Source: UBA1858 sp964636225 (lineage in GTDB: Bacteria; Pseudomonadota; Gammaproteobacteria; UBA4575). Taken from it: a DNA stretch of 60,753 bases. The stretch covers positions 1 to 60,753 of the forward strand of contig CAZWQM010000010.1 of the NCBI GenBank assembly GCA_964636225.1. Reading direction: 5' to 3'. Positions within the stretch are counted from its first letter, which is position 1. Each line of letters begins with the position of its first letter. This document shows positions 24,511 to 34,184 of the stretch, one piece after another. The notes below the pieces were generated by a model that had not been told where the DNA came from, did not search any database, and saw nothing but the letters and a program-made list of their open reading frames with translations. A program made the position numbers and the translations under genes.

Positions 24511-25173
24511 ATGAGTATGAATAAGTCGTCATTGATTGTCAGCAGTCAAGCATTGCCGCATAAAAATTTAGCTAAGCTGGTTCATAAGTATCAAAATTCT
24601 GAATTTCGGGATTCTATACCCAAGCACGCTTATGATGCATTTTATAATGCCAGTGAATTTGTCGGTTCAAACAAAATTATTCTTGATTGTGGCTGCGGTA
24701 CCGGCGAGAGTAGTTATCGACTGGCGTTGAAATACCCTGATTACAAAGTGATTGCCGTGGATAAATCCATTGATCGCCTGCAACGTAGCCATACGCATGG
24801 TGATCGGCCTGCAAATCTATTATTCCTTCAGTGTGATTGCATACATCTTTGGCAATTAATACATAAGGCGGAATGGAAACTGGCGCGTCATTATTTATTT
24901 TACCCAAACCCCTGGCCCAAACCCGGCCATTTACAACGACGCTGGCATGGTCACCACGTCTTTCCCGTGATGCTTTCTCTGGGGGGCGAGTTAACGCTGC
25001 GAACTAACTGGGAAGTATACGCGCGAGAATTCTTGCAGGCACTCCGAATGAATACTGTCGGGAAAGTGGAAATGAATGAGCTGAAACTGAAAGCTAATGA
25101 AGCTTTTACACCGTTTGAGCGTAAATATATACAAAGTGAGCATGCACTGTTCGAAGTGGTGGCCAGGCTATAA
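24511..25173 (+). CDS. TrmB-like SAM-dependent methyltransferase
   Basis: 220 residues. SAM motif ILDCGCGTGESS (about 57-68), acidic VIAVDKSIDRL, and HYLFYPNPWPKPGHLQRRWH, the counterpart of the TrmB P-D/N-P-W-x-K-x-x-H-x-x-R-R motif; it ends in NWEVYAREFLQAL. Relative to canonical TrmB (GxGxG, FPDPWHKKRHxKRR) it is divergent, so it may be a TrmB paralogue with another RNA target. Best guess is tRNA guanine-N7 methylation or a related reaction. Convergent with the next gene, stops overlapping by 6 nt. Confidence 0.72.
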   Translation: MSMNKSSLIVSSQALPHKNLAKLVHKYQNSEFRDSIPKHAYDAFYNASEFVGSNKIILDCGCGTGESSYRLALKYPDYKVIAVDKSIDRLQRSHTHGDRPANLLFLQCDCIHLWQLIHKAEWKLARHYLFYPNPWPKPGHLQRRWHGHHVFPVMLSLGGELTLRTNWEVYAREFLQALRMNTVGKVEMNELKLKANEAFTPFERKYIQSEHALFEVVARL

Positions 25174-25518
25174 TTCCTCAGCTTCCAGTTCAGTTAGCCA
25201 TTGTGCACGAATTACATTGTTAGTTGCGAGGCTGGCTCCCTTGGGACCGCTGTGACTGATTTGCGCGGCCTGGGGGCCTAATGCATATTGATAATACTGC
25301 ACCCCGGCGGAAGCAAATTGCGGACATGCAAAAGGCAGTTCACTGCGCACTTCAAATTCAGCATCATCCTGAAATAATTCAATATCTGCTATTAGGTGGG
25401 AATGAAATTGCTGATTGAATTCCACATCAAACAGGATTTTGGCAATTTTCTTGTGCGATTCATCCCCTGAGACCACATCGGGGAATAATCCATGAAAAAC
25501 AAATTTTGCCTTACTCAT
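25168..25518 (-). CDS. Protein of unknown function
   Basis: 116 residues, soluble, no motif I recognise. It starts KAKFVFHGLFPDVVSGDES and has a central acidic strand-rich part (HSHLIADIELFQDDAEFEVR) and an Ala/Gln-rich end (GPQAAQISHSGPKGASLAT). Its 3' end overlaps the methyltransferase stop tail-to-tail by 6 nt. Divergent from the next gene, with 62 bp between the starts. Confidence 0.55.
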   Translation of the reverse strand: MSKAKFVFHGLFPDVVSGDESHKKIAKILFDVEFNQQFHSHLIADIELFQDDAEFEVRSELPFACPQFASAGVQYYQYALGPQAAQISHSGPKGASLATNNVIRAQWLTELEAEEL

Positions 25519-25580
25519 TGTAAATTGCTGCTTAAGCCAACATATAATTAGAATAATAAACTTACAGAAAAGCGCTCACA

Positions 25581-25802
25581 ATGGAATATACTCTAGAAAC
25601 AGAGGTTGCCAATTTTGAAATTCACCAGGAACCGCACGGCTTATGGGATTTGTGGGTGGATGGAATGCCTACACTAACATTTCCTTCGCCCGAGGATGCT
25701 GCGCGATCCGTTTATAACCAGCAAACTGGCTACGTCATATGGGATCAATTGGATATACCCCCAGCGCCTGAGGATATCAGTGGCTGGACCAGGCATGAAT
25801 AA
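25581..25802 (+). CDS. Small protein of unknown function preceding greB
   Basis: 73 residues, acidic. TEVANFEIHQEPHGLWDLWV, FPSPEDAARSVYNQQTGYV and IWDQLDIPPAPEDISGW: aromatic-rich and compact. No family recognised. Only 8 nt separates it from greB, so the two are one transcript. Confidence 0.55.
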   Translation: MEYTLETEVANFEIHQEPHGLWDLWVDGMPTLTFPSPEDAARSVYNQQTGYVIWDQLDIPPAPEDISGWTRHE

Positions 25803-25810
25803 ATAAAGTT

Positions 25811-26308
25811 ATGGGTCGATATCGCCCGCCTGCGCCACCCAAATCAAAATATATTACCGCTGCGGGAAAAGACAGGCTGCAAAAAGAATATGATTATTTG
25901 TGGAAAGTAAAACGTCCCAAGGTTACGCGATCCGTGCAGGAAGCTGCGGCCCAGGGCGACCGCTCTGAGAATGCTGAATATATATACGGTAAAAAGCAAT
26001 TACGTGAAATCGATTATCGAGTGAGGTACTTACAAAAACGTCTGGGTGATATCACGGTGGTGGATAGTCTGCCGAGTGATACCAGTTGTGTCTATTTTGG
26101 CGCATGGGTAACAATTGAAGACGAGCAGGGTAGGGAATTTGAGTATCGCATTGTGGGGCCAGATGAGTTTGATGATGCCCCCGAGTACATTAGTATGAAT
26201 TCCCCGCTGGCACGGGCGTTAATGAAAAAACGTATTGATGATGAGGTCTCTGTCAAGTTGCCCGGGGGAGCTAAAATATATTGTATAATGAATATTCGAT
26301 ATACCTAA
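25811..26308 (+). CDS. greB: Transcript cleavage factor GreB
   Basis: 165 residues. N-terminal coiled coil with YITAAGKDRLQKEYDYLWK, the tip region AAAQGDRSENAEYIYGKKQLR (quoted in part: QGDRSENAEY, holding the acidic D and E that enter the RNA polymerase channel), and the C-terminal FKBP-like part ending VKLPGGAKIY. The YGKK motif and extra basic residues mark GreB rather than GreA. Rescues backtracked RNA polymerase. Weak ribosome-binding site, probably coupled to the gene before it. Confidence 0.96.
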   Translation: MGRYRPPAPPKSKYITAAGKDRLQKEYDYLWKVKRPKVTRSVQEAAAQGDRSENAEYIYGKKQLREIDYRVRYLQKRLGDITVVDSLPSDTSCVYFGAWVTIEDEQGREFEYRIVGPDEFDDAPEYISMNSPLARALMKKRIDDEVSVKLPGGAKIYCIMNIRYT

Positions 26309-26331
26309 AAACTTAAGTTGTGGGGGTTATC

Positions 26332-26868
26332 ATGAAGCAAAAGTCTGGCATGACGTTTTTGATTTTGCTGGGTGCATGGTCGGCTCAGTTGCCGGCACAA
26401 TCATTCTACAAATGGGTTGATGCCGAGGGCGTGACGCATTATTCCCAAATACAACCTAAACAAGCAGTGGATCACATTGTGCTTGATATTGCCGAGGACA
26501 ATGCTCGATTAACGCCCGAAAATGATTACTACTCAGTGCAAAATCAACTCGATCGACTACAGACTCGTCGAGCGCGAGAGCGTGCTGAAAAGCAGCGAAT
26601 TGGACAAGCAGAAAGCGTAAAAGTAACATCGCCAGATGTAATTTACATACAGGCCAGTGAGCCTGTTAATAGATATTACTTGCCTGTGCATTATTCGCGT
26701 TACCTTCCTTATGGTTACAATGAAAATCACCATCAATATAAGCATCAATCATCTTATTCAGCTGCGCGAGCTACGACCAGTGACAAACTTACTGATAAAC
26801 CTCATGCGAGTATTTCCCAGAAGAAGATCGTCAATCGCTCAGCCGCAGTTTTTTCAGTTTCACGCTAA
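26332..26868 (+). CDS. DUF4124-domain exported protein
   Basis: 178 residues from ATG 26332 with GGGGG upstream. Signal peptide about residues 1-22 (MTFLILLGAWSAQLPAQS), followed at once by FYKWVDAEGVTHYSQIQP, the DUF4124 pattern (Y-K-W-x-D-x-x-G-x-x-x-Y-S). The middle is a charged coil (RLQTRRARERAEKQRIG) and the end is Tyr/His-rich and low complexity (YNENHHQYKHQSSYSAA). Periplasmic, role unknown. 24 nt after greB. Confidence 0.8.
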   Translation: MKQKSGMTFLILLGAWSAQLPAQSFYKWVDAEGVTHYSQIQPKQAVDHIVLDIAEDNARLTPENDYYSVQNQLDRLQTRRARERAEKQRIGQAESVKVTSPDVIYIQASEPVNRYYLPVHYSRYLPYGYNENHHQYKHQSSYSAARATTSDKLTDKPHASISQKKIVNRSAAVFSVSR

Positions 26869-26973
26869 CTGTTTTCACATTCTAAAAACATCTCTCAGGA
26901 GTGGGTTTAGTTGGCTCTCTGTATTTGCTAATGTACACGGCCCTATAATTTCAGATATTTCAGGACAGATTAC

Positions 26974-28182
26974 ATGAGCCAAGTCGTTTTACATCTCGCA
27001 GAAGAATACATAAAAGAAGATCTTGAATATTACTTTTCTGGCGAGCGTGATAAAAATAACCAGGTGCGTCCGGACAAGTCAATTTACAGTATGACGCCTT
27101 TCAGTGAGTATATCGAAATGGACTTTACGGATGGCAAGGTGGGTAATTTTTTCTATCCGGTCTTGCCGGATGGGCTGGAGCGCATATATATCGGTATCAG
27201 TGTATCTTTATTTGCCAATTACTGGGGAGCTTCTTTTATTCTGGAGTTGCTGAAGCAGTTAAATCCAGGGGGAGCTATTATTGTACCCGTGTATCCTGAA
27301 GGACAGGCGGCCGAAAAGGATTTTTGGTCACGCAGTTTTCTTGAAAATATCTTTTTAAGTCGAGAGCGTTGGACTGGCTTCAGTAATATTACGGCAGAGA
27401 ATGACGGCGTGATGTCGATACGGGTGGGAAGAAAATGGCCTGCCCCGATGCCCAGCAGTATCGAATGGTTTTTTAAGCAGCGCAGCAACCTGTTACTGGC
27501 GAAGCTGCAGACAGTAAGTGTGGGAAGCGATATAAAGCAGCAGATCAGGCAGTCATTTATGCCTTTGTGTAAACTTGTCTGGAATGAGTATGCGGCCAGT
27601 GCCGTCACAGAAAAAGTCATTAGACAATATTTGGGTAAGAGACAAGAATGCTGTCTGATGCATGTGGGCGCAGACTACGGCATGTTGGCAAACGATGTGA
27701 TGTTGTCATCTTTAGTAAATGTAACGCACGCGTATAGCTGGCATATCGGTGACTATGACTCCGTTCTGGCTAACAGCCTTGCACGTTATTTTTCTGCACA
27801 TAATCAACAACAGCATCAAATAAACTACGCTACCATGCGGGATGTTAATTTTGATTCTGCAAGTAACGTTGTGGTGATGAGTGATTTGTATTCAAAAGTG
27901 ACACGGGATGATTACCAGGAATTACTTGAGCGAGCCTGGAATCAGCTGAGTGATAGCGGGGTGTTAATCGTGCATGAAGATATGACAGATAGTGCCACAC
28001 AGATTCCTGAGCTGGAGGCTATGATGGGTGATCTGGGTAAAATAAATTATCACTCGATGATTGCCGCAAGAAAAATAGAACCTGCGGTGGAGATTAGTCA
28101 GTATTCACTGGCCGTTGAAGAGGATTTGCGAAATGAAAAACGTACAAAGCAGAACGTTTTTCGAGTAATACACAAAAGCTAG
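26974..28182 (+). CDS. Large protein of unknown function with methyltransferase-like C-terminal part
   Basis: 402 residues, no signal or membrane segment. The second half resembles a SAM-dependent methyltransferase of Rossmann type: MHVGADYGMLANDVML (motif I-like with GADYG), HIGDYDSVLANSLARYF, VVVMSDLYSKVTRDDYQELL (acidic end of strand 4) and LSDSGVLIVHEDM. The first half also has an IYIGISVSLFANYWG / LNPGGAIIVPVY pattern, so it may be a tandem of two methyltransferase-like domains. Substrate unknown. AGGA lies 8 nt before the ATG. Confidence 0.6.
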   Translation: MSQVVLHLAEEYIKEDLEYYFSGERDKNNQVRPDKSIYSMTPFSEYIEMDFTDGKVGNFFYPVLPDGLERIYIGISVSLFANYWGASFILELLKQLNPGGAIIVPVYPEGQAAEKDFWSRSFLENIFLSRERWTGFSNITAENDGVMSIRVGRKWPAPMPSSIEWFFKQRSNLLLAKLQTVSVGSDIKQQIRQSFMPLCKLVWNEYAASAVTEKVIRQYLGKRQECCLMHVGADYGMLANDVMLSSLVNVTHAYSWHIGDYDSVLANSLARYFSAHNQQQHQINYATMRDVNFDSASNVVVMSDLYSKVTRDDYQELLERAWNQLSDSGVLIVHEDMTDSATQIPELEAMMGDLGKINYHSMIAARKIEPAVEISQYSLAVEEDLRNEKRTKQNVFRVIHKS

Positions 28183-28217
28183 TTATTCTTCGAATTTATT
28201 CTCTCATTACAAATTCG

Positions 28218-28319
28218 CTACTTATTGAGTTTGCGCATGGCGGTTACTTTTCCTGGTTTTGGCATAGTTGTATCCATCCTCAATATATCTGTTGTGGTTG
28301 TGAGTATTTCCGTATCCAC
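28218..28319 (-). CDS. Possible 33-aa small protein
   Basis: GTG 28319 to TAG 28218 with AGGGAG about 10 nt upstream; the C-terminal part (MPKPGKVTAMRKLNK) is basic and protein-like, and could be made alone from an internal ATG. Weak support. The rest of the 290-bp interval 28183-28472 contains an AT-rich inverted repeat CGAATTT (28191-28197) / AAATTCG (28211-28217) just after the preceding plus-strand gene, possibly a weak terminator. Confidence 0.22.
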   Translation of the reverse strand: MDTEILTTTTDILRMDTTMPKPGKVTAMRKLNK

Positions 28320-28472
28320 TTAAAATTATCTCCCTAGTTCTGACTAAAGCGAGTTAGACTGTATTTGTGTAGTGATTCACTTATTTGTCTATTTACCTAA
28401 TAGTTTAGAGTGTGTCAGACAGTAAATATTTGAAGAAATACCGAATTTTTATACAGACATGGGCGTATAACG

Positions 28473-30443
28473 ATGTTTATTAGTAAATACTCGATGAAAA
28501 CATCATTTATGAATTGGCCAGCATTTAGCATTGCCAGCGTCATATTGACCTTCACGGCGCTAGCACTGATTGCCTCCAATGCCGATGCGGCAGGGCTGTC
28601 TACACAACGCGAACAGTATATGCAGGCGCGCCATTATTTGGCGCAGGGAAAGCTTGAAAAGTTTGAGTATCTGACCACTCTGCTGCAGGATTATCCGCTA
28701 TATCCCTATCTCAGGTATGAAGAACTGCATCGTCGTATTGCGAGCGCTCCAGAAAAAGATATTCGCGCTTTTCTCGATAACTACTCCTATATACCCGCGG
28801 CGCAACTCATTCGCCAGGCCTGGCTAAGCGAATTAATGAAACGAGGGCAACACGTGAAATTCGAGCAATATTACGTGCCCTCGAATGACGTGGCGCATCA
28901 GTGTTTCGATCTGCAGGCACGTATGAAGTCGGGAGTGGCAATCGACGCGGTAGAGGAAATTAAACAATTCTGGTTGGTTGCGACGTCGCAGCCAAAACAA
29001 TGTGACCCGTTGTTTGCATGGTTTGAGGAGCAGGGTTATTTGAGCGACGAGTTGCTCTGGAAGCGAATTGACCTTGCCTTGGCGCGTCGAAATATGAGTT
29101 TGGCCAAGTATCTGGCGGCTAAATTATCTACCGAGCAAGTACATTGGTTTGCGCTATTTAACAGCATTCAGCTGGATCCGCAAAAAATCCTGATCGACCC
29201 GGATTTACAGCAAGACCACCCCATTGCTCGAAAAATTATTGCCTATGGCGCACGGAGATGGGCGCGACAGGATGTGGCAGCCGCGGCCAGTGCCTGGCAA
29301 CAAGTCAGCAAGCAATACCAGTTTACGCAGCAGGAACGTATCGATACTCAGGCGGATATGGCGCTGACGGCCGCTTATCGACATCATCCTCTCGCAGCAG
29401 AACTTATGAAGCAATTGCCGGATGACATTCGGGATGTGGAAGTTCAGCAGTGGCGTGCGCGTGCCGCCATGCGAGTCAATGACTGGCCAGCAGTGCTTCG
29501 AAGTATTGTATTGATGGATATGGAAACTAAGCAGGCGCTGGAATGGAAGTACTGGCGAGCGCGTGCGCTTGAAGAAATGGGCATTCATGCAGATGCAAAA
29601 TTTATCTATCAAAAAATCGCACAGCAAAGAGACTACTATGGTTTCCTAGCGGCTGACCGAATGCAGTTACCTTATGAGATGAATGATAACCCACTGCAAT
29701 TTACTGAGTTTGAAATTGGCAGAGTGCTTGAATATCCTCCCTTAATCCGTACACGAGAATTACTGGAAGTGGGGCAAACCTGGCATGCTTACAGTGAGTG
29801 GAAGCAGCTCACAGCTGGCTTCGACAAAAAGAAACTGCAGATTGCGGCCTACATAGCGCACAATTGGGATTGGTACCATACAGCGATTTTCACCGTTGCC
29901 AGAGCTGAGCATTTTGATGATCTAGAACTGCGCTTTCCTCAACCATTCGATGATATTGTTTACAAGAATGCCAAAAAATTCTCACTTACACCAGAATATG
30001 TGTATGGCATTATGCGTCAGGAAAGTGCTATGAATAGTATTGCGACATCACATGCCGGTGCGCGAGGTCTAATGCAATTAATGCCAGCAACAGCCAAAGA
30101 AGTGGCGCAGGAATTAAATATTAAGCCGCCCACGCGTACAGACCTGATGCAACCCAATATGAACATACAATTAGGCAGCAAGTATTTGCGTTCTATGCTG
30201 GATCGTTATGACAATCAGCAAGTGCTGGCAACGGCTTCCTATAATGCGGGTCCTCATCGAGTCAAACGCTGGCTACCTTCAGACAAGGAAATGTCCGCTG
30301 ATGTCTGGGTAGATACCATCCCCTATGATGAAACACGCACATACGTTCGACGTGTAATGGCTTACTCAACCATATATGAATGGAAAATGGCGCATAAAAC
30401 CACGCGTTTGCAAACGCGCATGCCGCCAGTGTTGGCAAAATAA
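28473..30443 (+). CDS. slt: Soluble lytic murein transglycosylase
   Basis: 656 residues. Signal sequence (about to residue 39: ALALIASNADAAG), then a long alpha-superhelical U/L domain (RQAWLSELMKRGQHVKF, WRARALEEMG, RDYYGFLAADRM) and a C-terminal SLT goose-lysozyme-like domain with catalytic Glu517 in GIMRQESAM, GARGLMQLMPATA, NIQLGSKYLRSML and ATASYNAGP. Cleaves peptidoglycan glycan strands giving 1,6-anhydro-MurNAc ends, in the periplasm. The start could also be ATG 28494 or 28509. The DUF924 gene follows after 11 nt. Confidence 0.95.
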   Translation: MFISKYSMKTSFMNWPAFSIASVILTFTALALIASNADAAGLSTQREQYMQARHYLAQGKLEKFEYLTTLLQDYPLYPYLRYEELHRRIASAPEKDIRAFLDNYSYIPAAQLIRQAWLSELMKRGQHVKFEQYYVPSNDVAHQCFDLQARMKSGVAIDAVEEIKQFWLVATSQPKQCDPLFAWFEEQGYLSDELLWKRIDLALARRNMSLAKYLAAKLSTEQVHWFALFNSIQLDPQKILIDPDLQQDHPIARKIIAYGARRWARQDVAAAASAWQQVSKQYQFTQQERIDTQADMALTAAYRHHPLAAELMKQLPDDIRDVEVQQWRARAAMRVNDWPAVLRSIVLMDMETKQALEWKYWRARALEEMGIHADAKFIYQKIAQQRDYYGFLAADRMQLPYEMNDNPLQFTEFEIGRVLEYPPLIRTRELLEVGQTWHAYSEWKQLTAGFDKKKLQIAAYIAHNWDWYHTAIFTVARAEHFDDLELRFPQPFDDIVYKNAKKFSLTPEYVYGIMRQESAMNSIATSHAGARGLMQLMPATAKEVAQELNIKPPTRTDLMQPNMNIQLGSKYLRSMLDRYDNQQVLATASYNAGPHRVKRWLPSDKEMSADVWVDTIPYDETRTYVRRVMAYSTIYEWKMAHKTTRLQTRMPPVLAK

Positions 30444-30454
30444 CTACAGTCACC

Positions 30455-31060
30455 TTGATTGCGCAAGTTCAGGAAGTTCTTAATTTCTGGTTTGGAGCTC
30501 TTACAAACAAGGCTGATGTTCCACATTATAAAATGTCTATGTGGTTTGCCAATGGGGCTGACTACGATGATGAAATTCGCGAGAAGTTTCTAAATCTTCA
30601 CAATCAGGCGTTTAATGGCCAGCTTGAAACATGGCGAAATAATTCTTACAGCTTGCTTGCACTGATTATTCTGCTTGACCAATTTTCGCGATATATTTGC
30701 CGAAACACAGCTCAGGCCTTTGCGCAGGATGAAAAAGTTGTGCGTATAGTTAAGCAGGGTATTGAAACTGGTCGGGACCAGAAGCTTTATTTTATTCAAA
30801 GAAAATTATTTTATATGCTATTAATGTAAGCTGAAAATATTGAGACACAGGAATTGTCCGTCACGATGTTTGCCCGTTTGCACGATGAAGTTCCGGACGA
30901 GCTTAAAGAGCTGTTTTCAAAATCACTCAGCTTTGCTGAGAGTCATTATTACGTTATTTCAAAGTTTGGTCGTTTCCCTGAGTTAAATGAAATTCTGGAT
31001 CGCCAAAGCAGTCCATCAGAAATTGAATTTCTAAAGCGCGGCAAATATCGCTTTCTTTAG
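30455..31060 (+). pseudogene. DUF924 family protein, interrupted by an in-frame TAA
   Basis: Frame from TTG 30455 gives VLNFWFG, MWFANGADYDDEIREKF, SYSLLALIILLDQFSRYICR and FIQRKLFYMLLM, the first two thirds of DUF924, then TAA 30827-30829. The same frame continues AENIETQELSVTMF, FAESHYYVISKFGRFPELN and SSPSEIEFLKRGKYRFL to TAG 31060, the expected last third (family pattern: FYLPLMHAE..., HRDIIARFGRFPHRN). So one stop breaks an otherwise normal gene of about 200 codons. DUF924 function is unknown. No good ribosome-binding site; probably read through from slt. Confidence 0.85.
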
Positions 31061-31113
31061 TCAAGGCGTTTATTGTGGTTGTATGGATGCATGCATAAAA
31101 TATACGTGCAGAG

Positions 31114-32097
31114 TCAAATTTGTTGTAAACGAAATTGTGAGTATTTATTAATCCACTGACTGCTTAAATCCGGTTCCAGAAAGCCGCAATGGCCGCCATG
31201 CTCGGTGATTAAAATATTCTTATAGGGACTGCTTGCAAGTTTATCCTGATCTTGCCAGTTGATGATGGGGTCGTCTTTGGCCAGTACGATGTGGGTGTTG
31301 GACTGCAAAGTGCTTAATCGATTGCCCGCAATGGAGTAGCCATTTAAATAAGAATGCAGACTGGAAAATCCTGCGTAACGTGTGGCTAGAACCTCTGTAG
31401 CTTGTCTTAAGGTTTTACACTGGTCGAATATTTGTTTGGAATATAGTTCAGGAAAAGCTTCGGCTTTTTTGTAAAAAGAAACTTTCCAGCGCTGCATAAA
31501 ATAATTGCGATAGACTAGCAGTGAATTTTCAAGACAATTTAATGTGCTTTCCGGGTCAATGACCGGGCAAAATGCGATGGTATTGTCTATTTTCAATTGT
31601 TCACGCGTTGTGAATGCATTTATACGCAAGGCAAAATTAGCGCCCAGTGAAAAGCCGATTAACGAGACGGGGTGATTGAATTCATTCTGAATGTAAATAC
31701 AGGCATTAATGACTTCCTGTATACGGCAAGAGTGAAATATTTTTTCGTTGAGATGATGAGACTCTCCATGGTCGCGTAAATTCAGTCGCACAACGTGATA
31801 ACCCTGCTTATATAAAAAATCACCCAAAGTGATTAAATACAGGGAATCGGAGCAGCCCAGCCAGCCATGCAGCAAAATGACTACCGGGGAAGATTTGTTT
31901 TCCTGGGTGTTATAACTCGCCGATAGGCGAATATTATCACCCGCATGAATAATTATCTGCCGTGTCTGTCGGCGGAAATCCTTGCTGTGCCGGCGCGCCA
32001 CTAACTTGCGCGCTGGCGAGCCGGCAAGAATGCTATTCGTGTGTCCGTTGCGAAATATGCCTTTGCCTGTGTAGGGCTGTATGCGTTTATTTTGCAA
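31114..32097 (-). CDS. YheT-family alpha/beta hydrolase
   Basis: 327 residues from TTG 32097 (no ATG nearby). GIFRNGHTNSILA at the start is the YheT/COG0429 signature (R-N-G-H-x-x-T-I). Then VVILLHGWLGCSDSLY (oxyanion region), nucleophile Ser in IGFSLGANF, Asp in LAKDDPIINW and His in EHGGHCGFLE. Such hydrolases act on esters of unknown identity. 12 nt separates its start from the end of metY, so they are likely cotranscribed. Confidence 0.85.
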   Translation of the reverse strand: MQNKRIQPYTGKGIFRNGHTNSILAGSPARKLVARRHSKDFRRQTRQIIIHAGDNIRLSASYNTQENKSSPVVILLHGWLGCSDSLYLITLGDFLYKQGYHVVRLNLRDHGESHHLNEKIFHSCRIQEVINACIYIQNEFNHPVSLIGFSLGANFALRINAFTTREQLKIDNTIAFCPVIDPESTLNCLENSLLVYRNYFMQRWKVSFYKKAEAFPELYSKQIFDQCKTLRQATEVLATRYAGFSSLHSYLNGYSIAGNRLSTLQSNTHIVLAKDDPIINWQDQDKLASSPYKNILITEHGGHCGFLEPDLSSQWINKYSQFRLQQI

Positions 32098-32109
32098 AGC
32101 AGTGACGGA

Positions 32110-33384
32110 CTAGCTGGCTTTTTCCAATGCTTGTTTTAAGTCCTGCATAATGTCGTCAATATGCTCAATACCTATGGATAACCGAATTAAATCTTCACTC
32201 ACGCCGGCAGCTTTTAATTCTTCAGGAGATAGTTGTCGGTGAGTGGTGCTAGCCGGATGACAGGCTAAGGACTTTGCGTCTCCAATATTCACCAGACGTA
32301 CAATCAGATTTAGCGCATCAATAAACTTCGCTCCTGAACTTGCGCCTCCTTTAATGCCAAAACTTAAAATCGCAGAAGCACGCCCACCCATGTACTTTTC
32401 AGCAAGTGATTTATCAGGATGATCATCCAAACCCGCATAGCGCACCCAGCTCACCTGATCGTGGTTCTGCAAATATTTCGCAACAGCAATGGCATTTTCA
32501 CAATGCCGGTCCATGCGGACGGCCAGTGTTTCAATACCCTGTAAAATCTGGAAACTATTAAAGGGAGAAATGGCAGAACCCATATTGCGCAAAGGAACCA
32601 CACGTACGCGTCCAATATAGGCAGCATTTCCCATAGCTTCTGTATACACTACGCCGTGATAGGAAGAGTCAGGTTCATTCAACATTGGAAAGCGTTTGGC
32701 GTGTTTGTCCCAGGGAAACTTGCCCGAGTCGACAACGATGCCGCCAATGGTTGTGCCGTGTCCGCCCATGTATTTTGTCAAAGCATGTACAATAATGTCG
32801 GCGCCGTGCTCGAAAGGTCGGCATAAATAGGGCGAAGGTACTGTATTATCGACAATCAGGGGCACTCCATGTCGATGAGCCATTTCAGCAACAGTGGCGA
32901 TATCCAAAATATTGCCGGCAGGATTACCGATCGTTTCTGCAAAAACAGCCTTGGTATTATCATCAATTAGCGCTTCCATGCCAGCCACGTCATGCTGATC
33001 CGCAAAACGAACTTCTATGCCCAGACGCGGTAGGGTATGTGCAAATAAATTATAAGTGCCGCCATAAAGTGATGATGCCGAGACAATATTGTCGCCTTGC
33101 TGCGCAATGGTAAATATTGCATAGGTGATGGCGGACATGCCTGAAGCCAGCGCCAGTGCTCCGACTCCGCCCTCCATTTCGGCGACACGTTTTTCCAGCA
33201 CAGAAGAAGTCGGGTTCATAATGCGCGTATAAATATTGCCTTCGACTTTCAGGTCAAAAAGATCTGCGCCATGCTGAGTATCATCAAACGAGTAAGAAGT
33301 GGTTTGATAAATGGGAACCGCGACCGCCTTGGTGGTGGGTTCAGGATCATAGCCACCATGAATAGCAATAGTTTCAATTTTCAT
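32110..33384 (-). CDS. metY: O-acetylhomoserine sulfhydrylase (Cys/Met metabolism PLP enzyme)
   Basis: 424 residues. PLP Lys204 in HALTKYMGGHG, IYTRIMNPTS, ASSLYGGTYNLFAHTLPR (quoted in part: YGGTYNLF), ETIGNPAGN, IVDNTVPSPYLCRP and ACHPASTTHRQLS. The length and Y-G-G-T-Y-N pattern mark MetY (direct sulfhydrylation of O-acetyl-L-homoserine with sulfide) rather than MetB/MetC. This fits a sulfide-rich habitat: methionine can be made directly from sulfide. No SAM riboswitch pattern was seen in the short leader. Confidence 0.93.
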   Translation of the reverse strand: MKIETIAIHGGYDPEPTTKAVAVPIYQTTSYSFDDTQHGADLFDLKVEGNIYTRIMNPTSSVLEKRVAEMEGGVGALALASGMSAITYAIFTIAQQGDNIVSASSLYGGTYNLFAHTLPRLGIEVRFADQHDVAGMEALIDDNTKAVFAETIGNPAGNILDIATVAEMAHRHGVPLIVDNTVPSPYLCRPFEHGADIIVHALTKYMGGHGTTIGGIVVDSGKFPWDKHAKRFPMLNEPDSSYHGVVYTEAMGNAAYIGRVRVVPLRNMGSAISPFNSFQILQGIETLAVRMDRHCENAIAVAKYLQNHDQVSWVRYAGLDDHPDKSLAEKYMGGRASAILSFGIKGGASSGAKFIDALNLIVRLVNIGDAKSLACHPASTTHRQLSPEELKAAGVSEDLIRLSIGIEHIDDIMQDLKQALEKAS

Positions 33385-33538
33385 GCTTGTCGTCTTTGTT
33401 ATCTGAATTAAAGTTTATGGAGGTGCCACTTAAATGGCGACATTGCCACACTGTTAATTTTAGCAGTGTTTAATGATGTGCGCTTAGTGATTCTATTGGA
33501 TGATTCTACCGGGTGATTCCGCGCAGGTTCGGTAAACT

Positions 33539-34021
33539 TCATGATCTCAGTTGCCAGGTAGGTGAGTAGTCGCGGTTGAGAATACTGTTATCGAGCAGCC
33601 ATTGCCGGGCATCGTCGCTGTCGGCATAAAACCAGCGTGTCGCCGAGCCAAGGCGAAAACTGTATCCCCAGGTATTCATGTCATGCAAATGTATGGATCG
33701 GTTGAAGCCGGTAATATAATCGGACAGGATTATTTGCAGGAAACAGCAGGCATTTTCTATTAGTGCGCTGCCGCCTGCATCATGCGATGGACTGATGCGC
33801 TGGGCGGGAGTCATGCAAATATAGTGACAAGCCTCATGCAAAAGGGAGTGTATGGGTGTGTCGTCTCGAAAAAACAGGGTGGATTGATAACGACCAGCTT
33901 CAGGAGCCCCCCAAAAGCTATAGGGAATATTTTCATCTCTATCCACTTTTTCTAATTTCAACCAATAACGGTCAAAAAGTGGACTCAAGGCACCAGGTTG
34001 GATATCTTTTAAACAGTGCAT
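33539..34021 (-). CDS. Putative metal-binding conserved protein (HExxH)
   Basis: 160 residues, no signal. FFRDDTPIHSLLHEACHYICM carries HExxH at residues 62-66; FWGAPEAGRYQSTLFF precedes it and NACCFLQIILSDYITGF follows with more potential ligands. Looks like a conserved small zinc-protease-like or metal-chaperone-like family without a known role. Cytoplasmic. The 154 bp to metY contain no clear signal. Confidence 0.62.
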   Translation of the reverse strand: MHCLKDIQPGALSPLFDRYWLKLEKVDRDENIPYSFWGAPEAGRYQSTLFFRDDTPIHSLLHEACHYICMTPAQRISPSHDAGGSALIENACCFLQIILSDYITGFNRSIHLHDMNTWGYSFRLGSATRWFYADSDDARQWLLDNSILNRDYSPTWQLRS

Positions 34022-34184
34022 TTCTGCTAATTTATGGGGCTATACGAGAATACTGCCGATTTGACCGATATCAACAAGTTTAACGAAATGCATTCAAGTG
34101 GCATACGATTTTGTTCATTTGAGGTATACTAGCGCCCGCCCGGTGGGCACCATCGAAAGGATTTTTAAATAGGAAAGGTCACTG

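Noticed and set aside
33385..33538. SAM riboswitch before metY
   Set aside because: The leader is short and I found no conserved SAM-riboswitch core or terminator stem.
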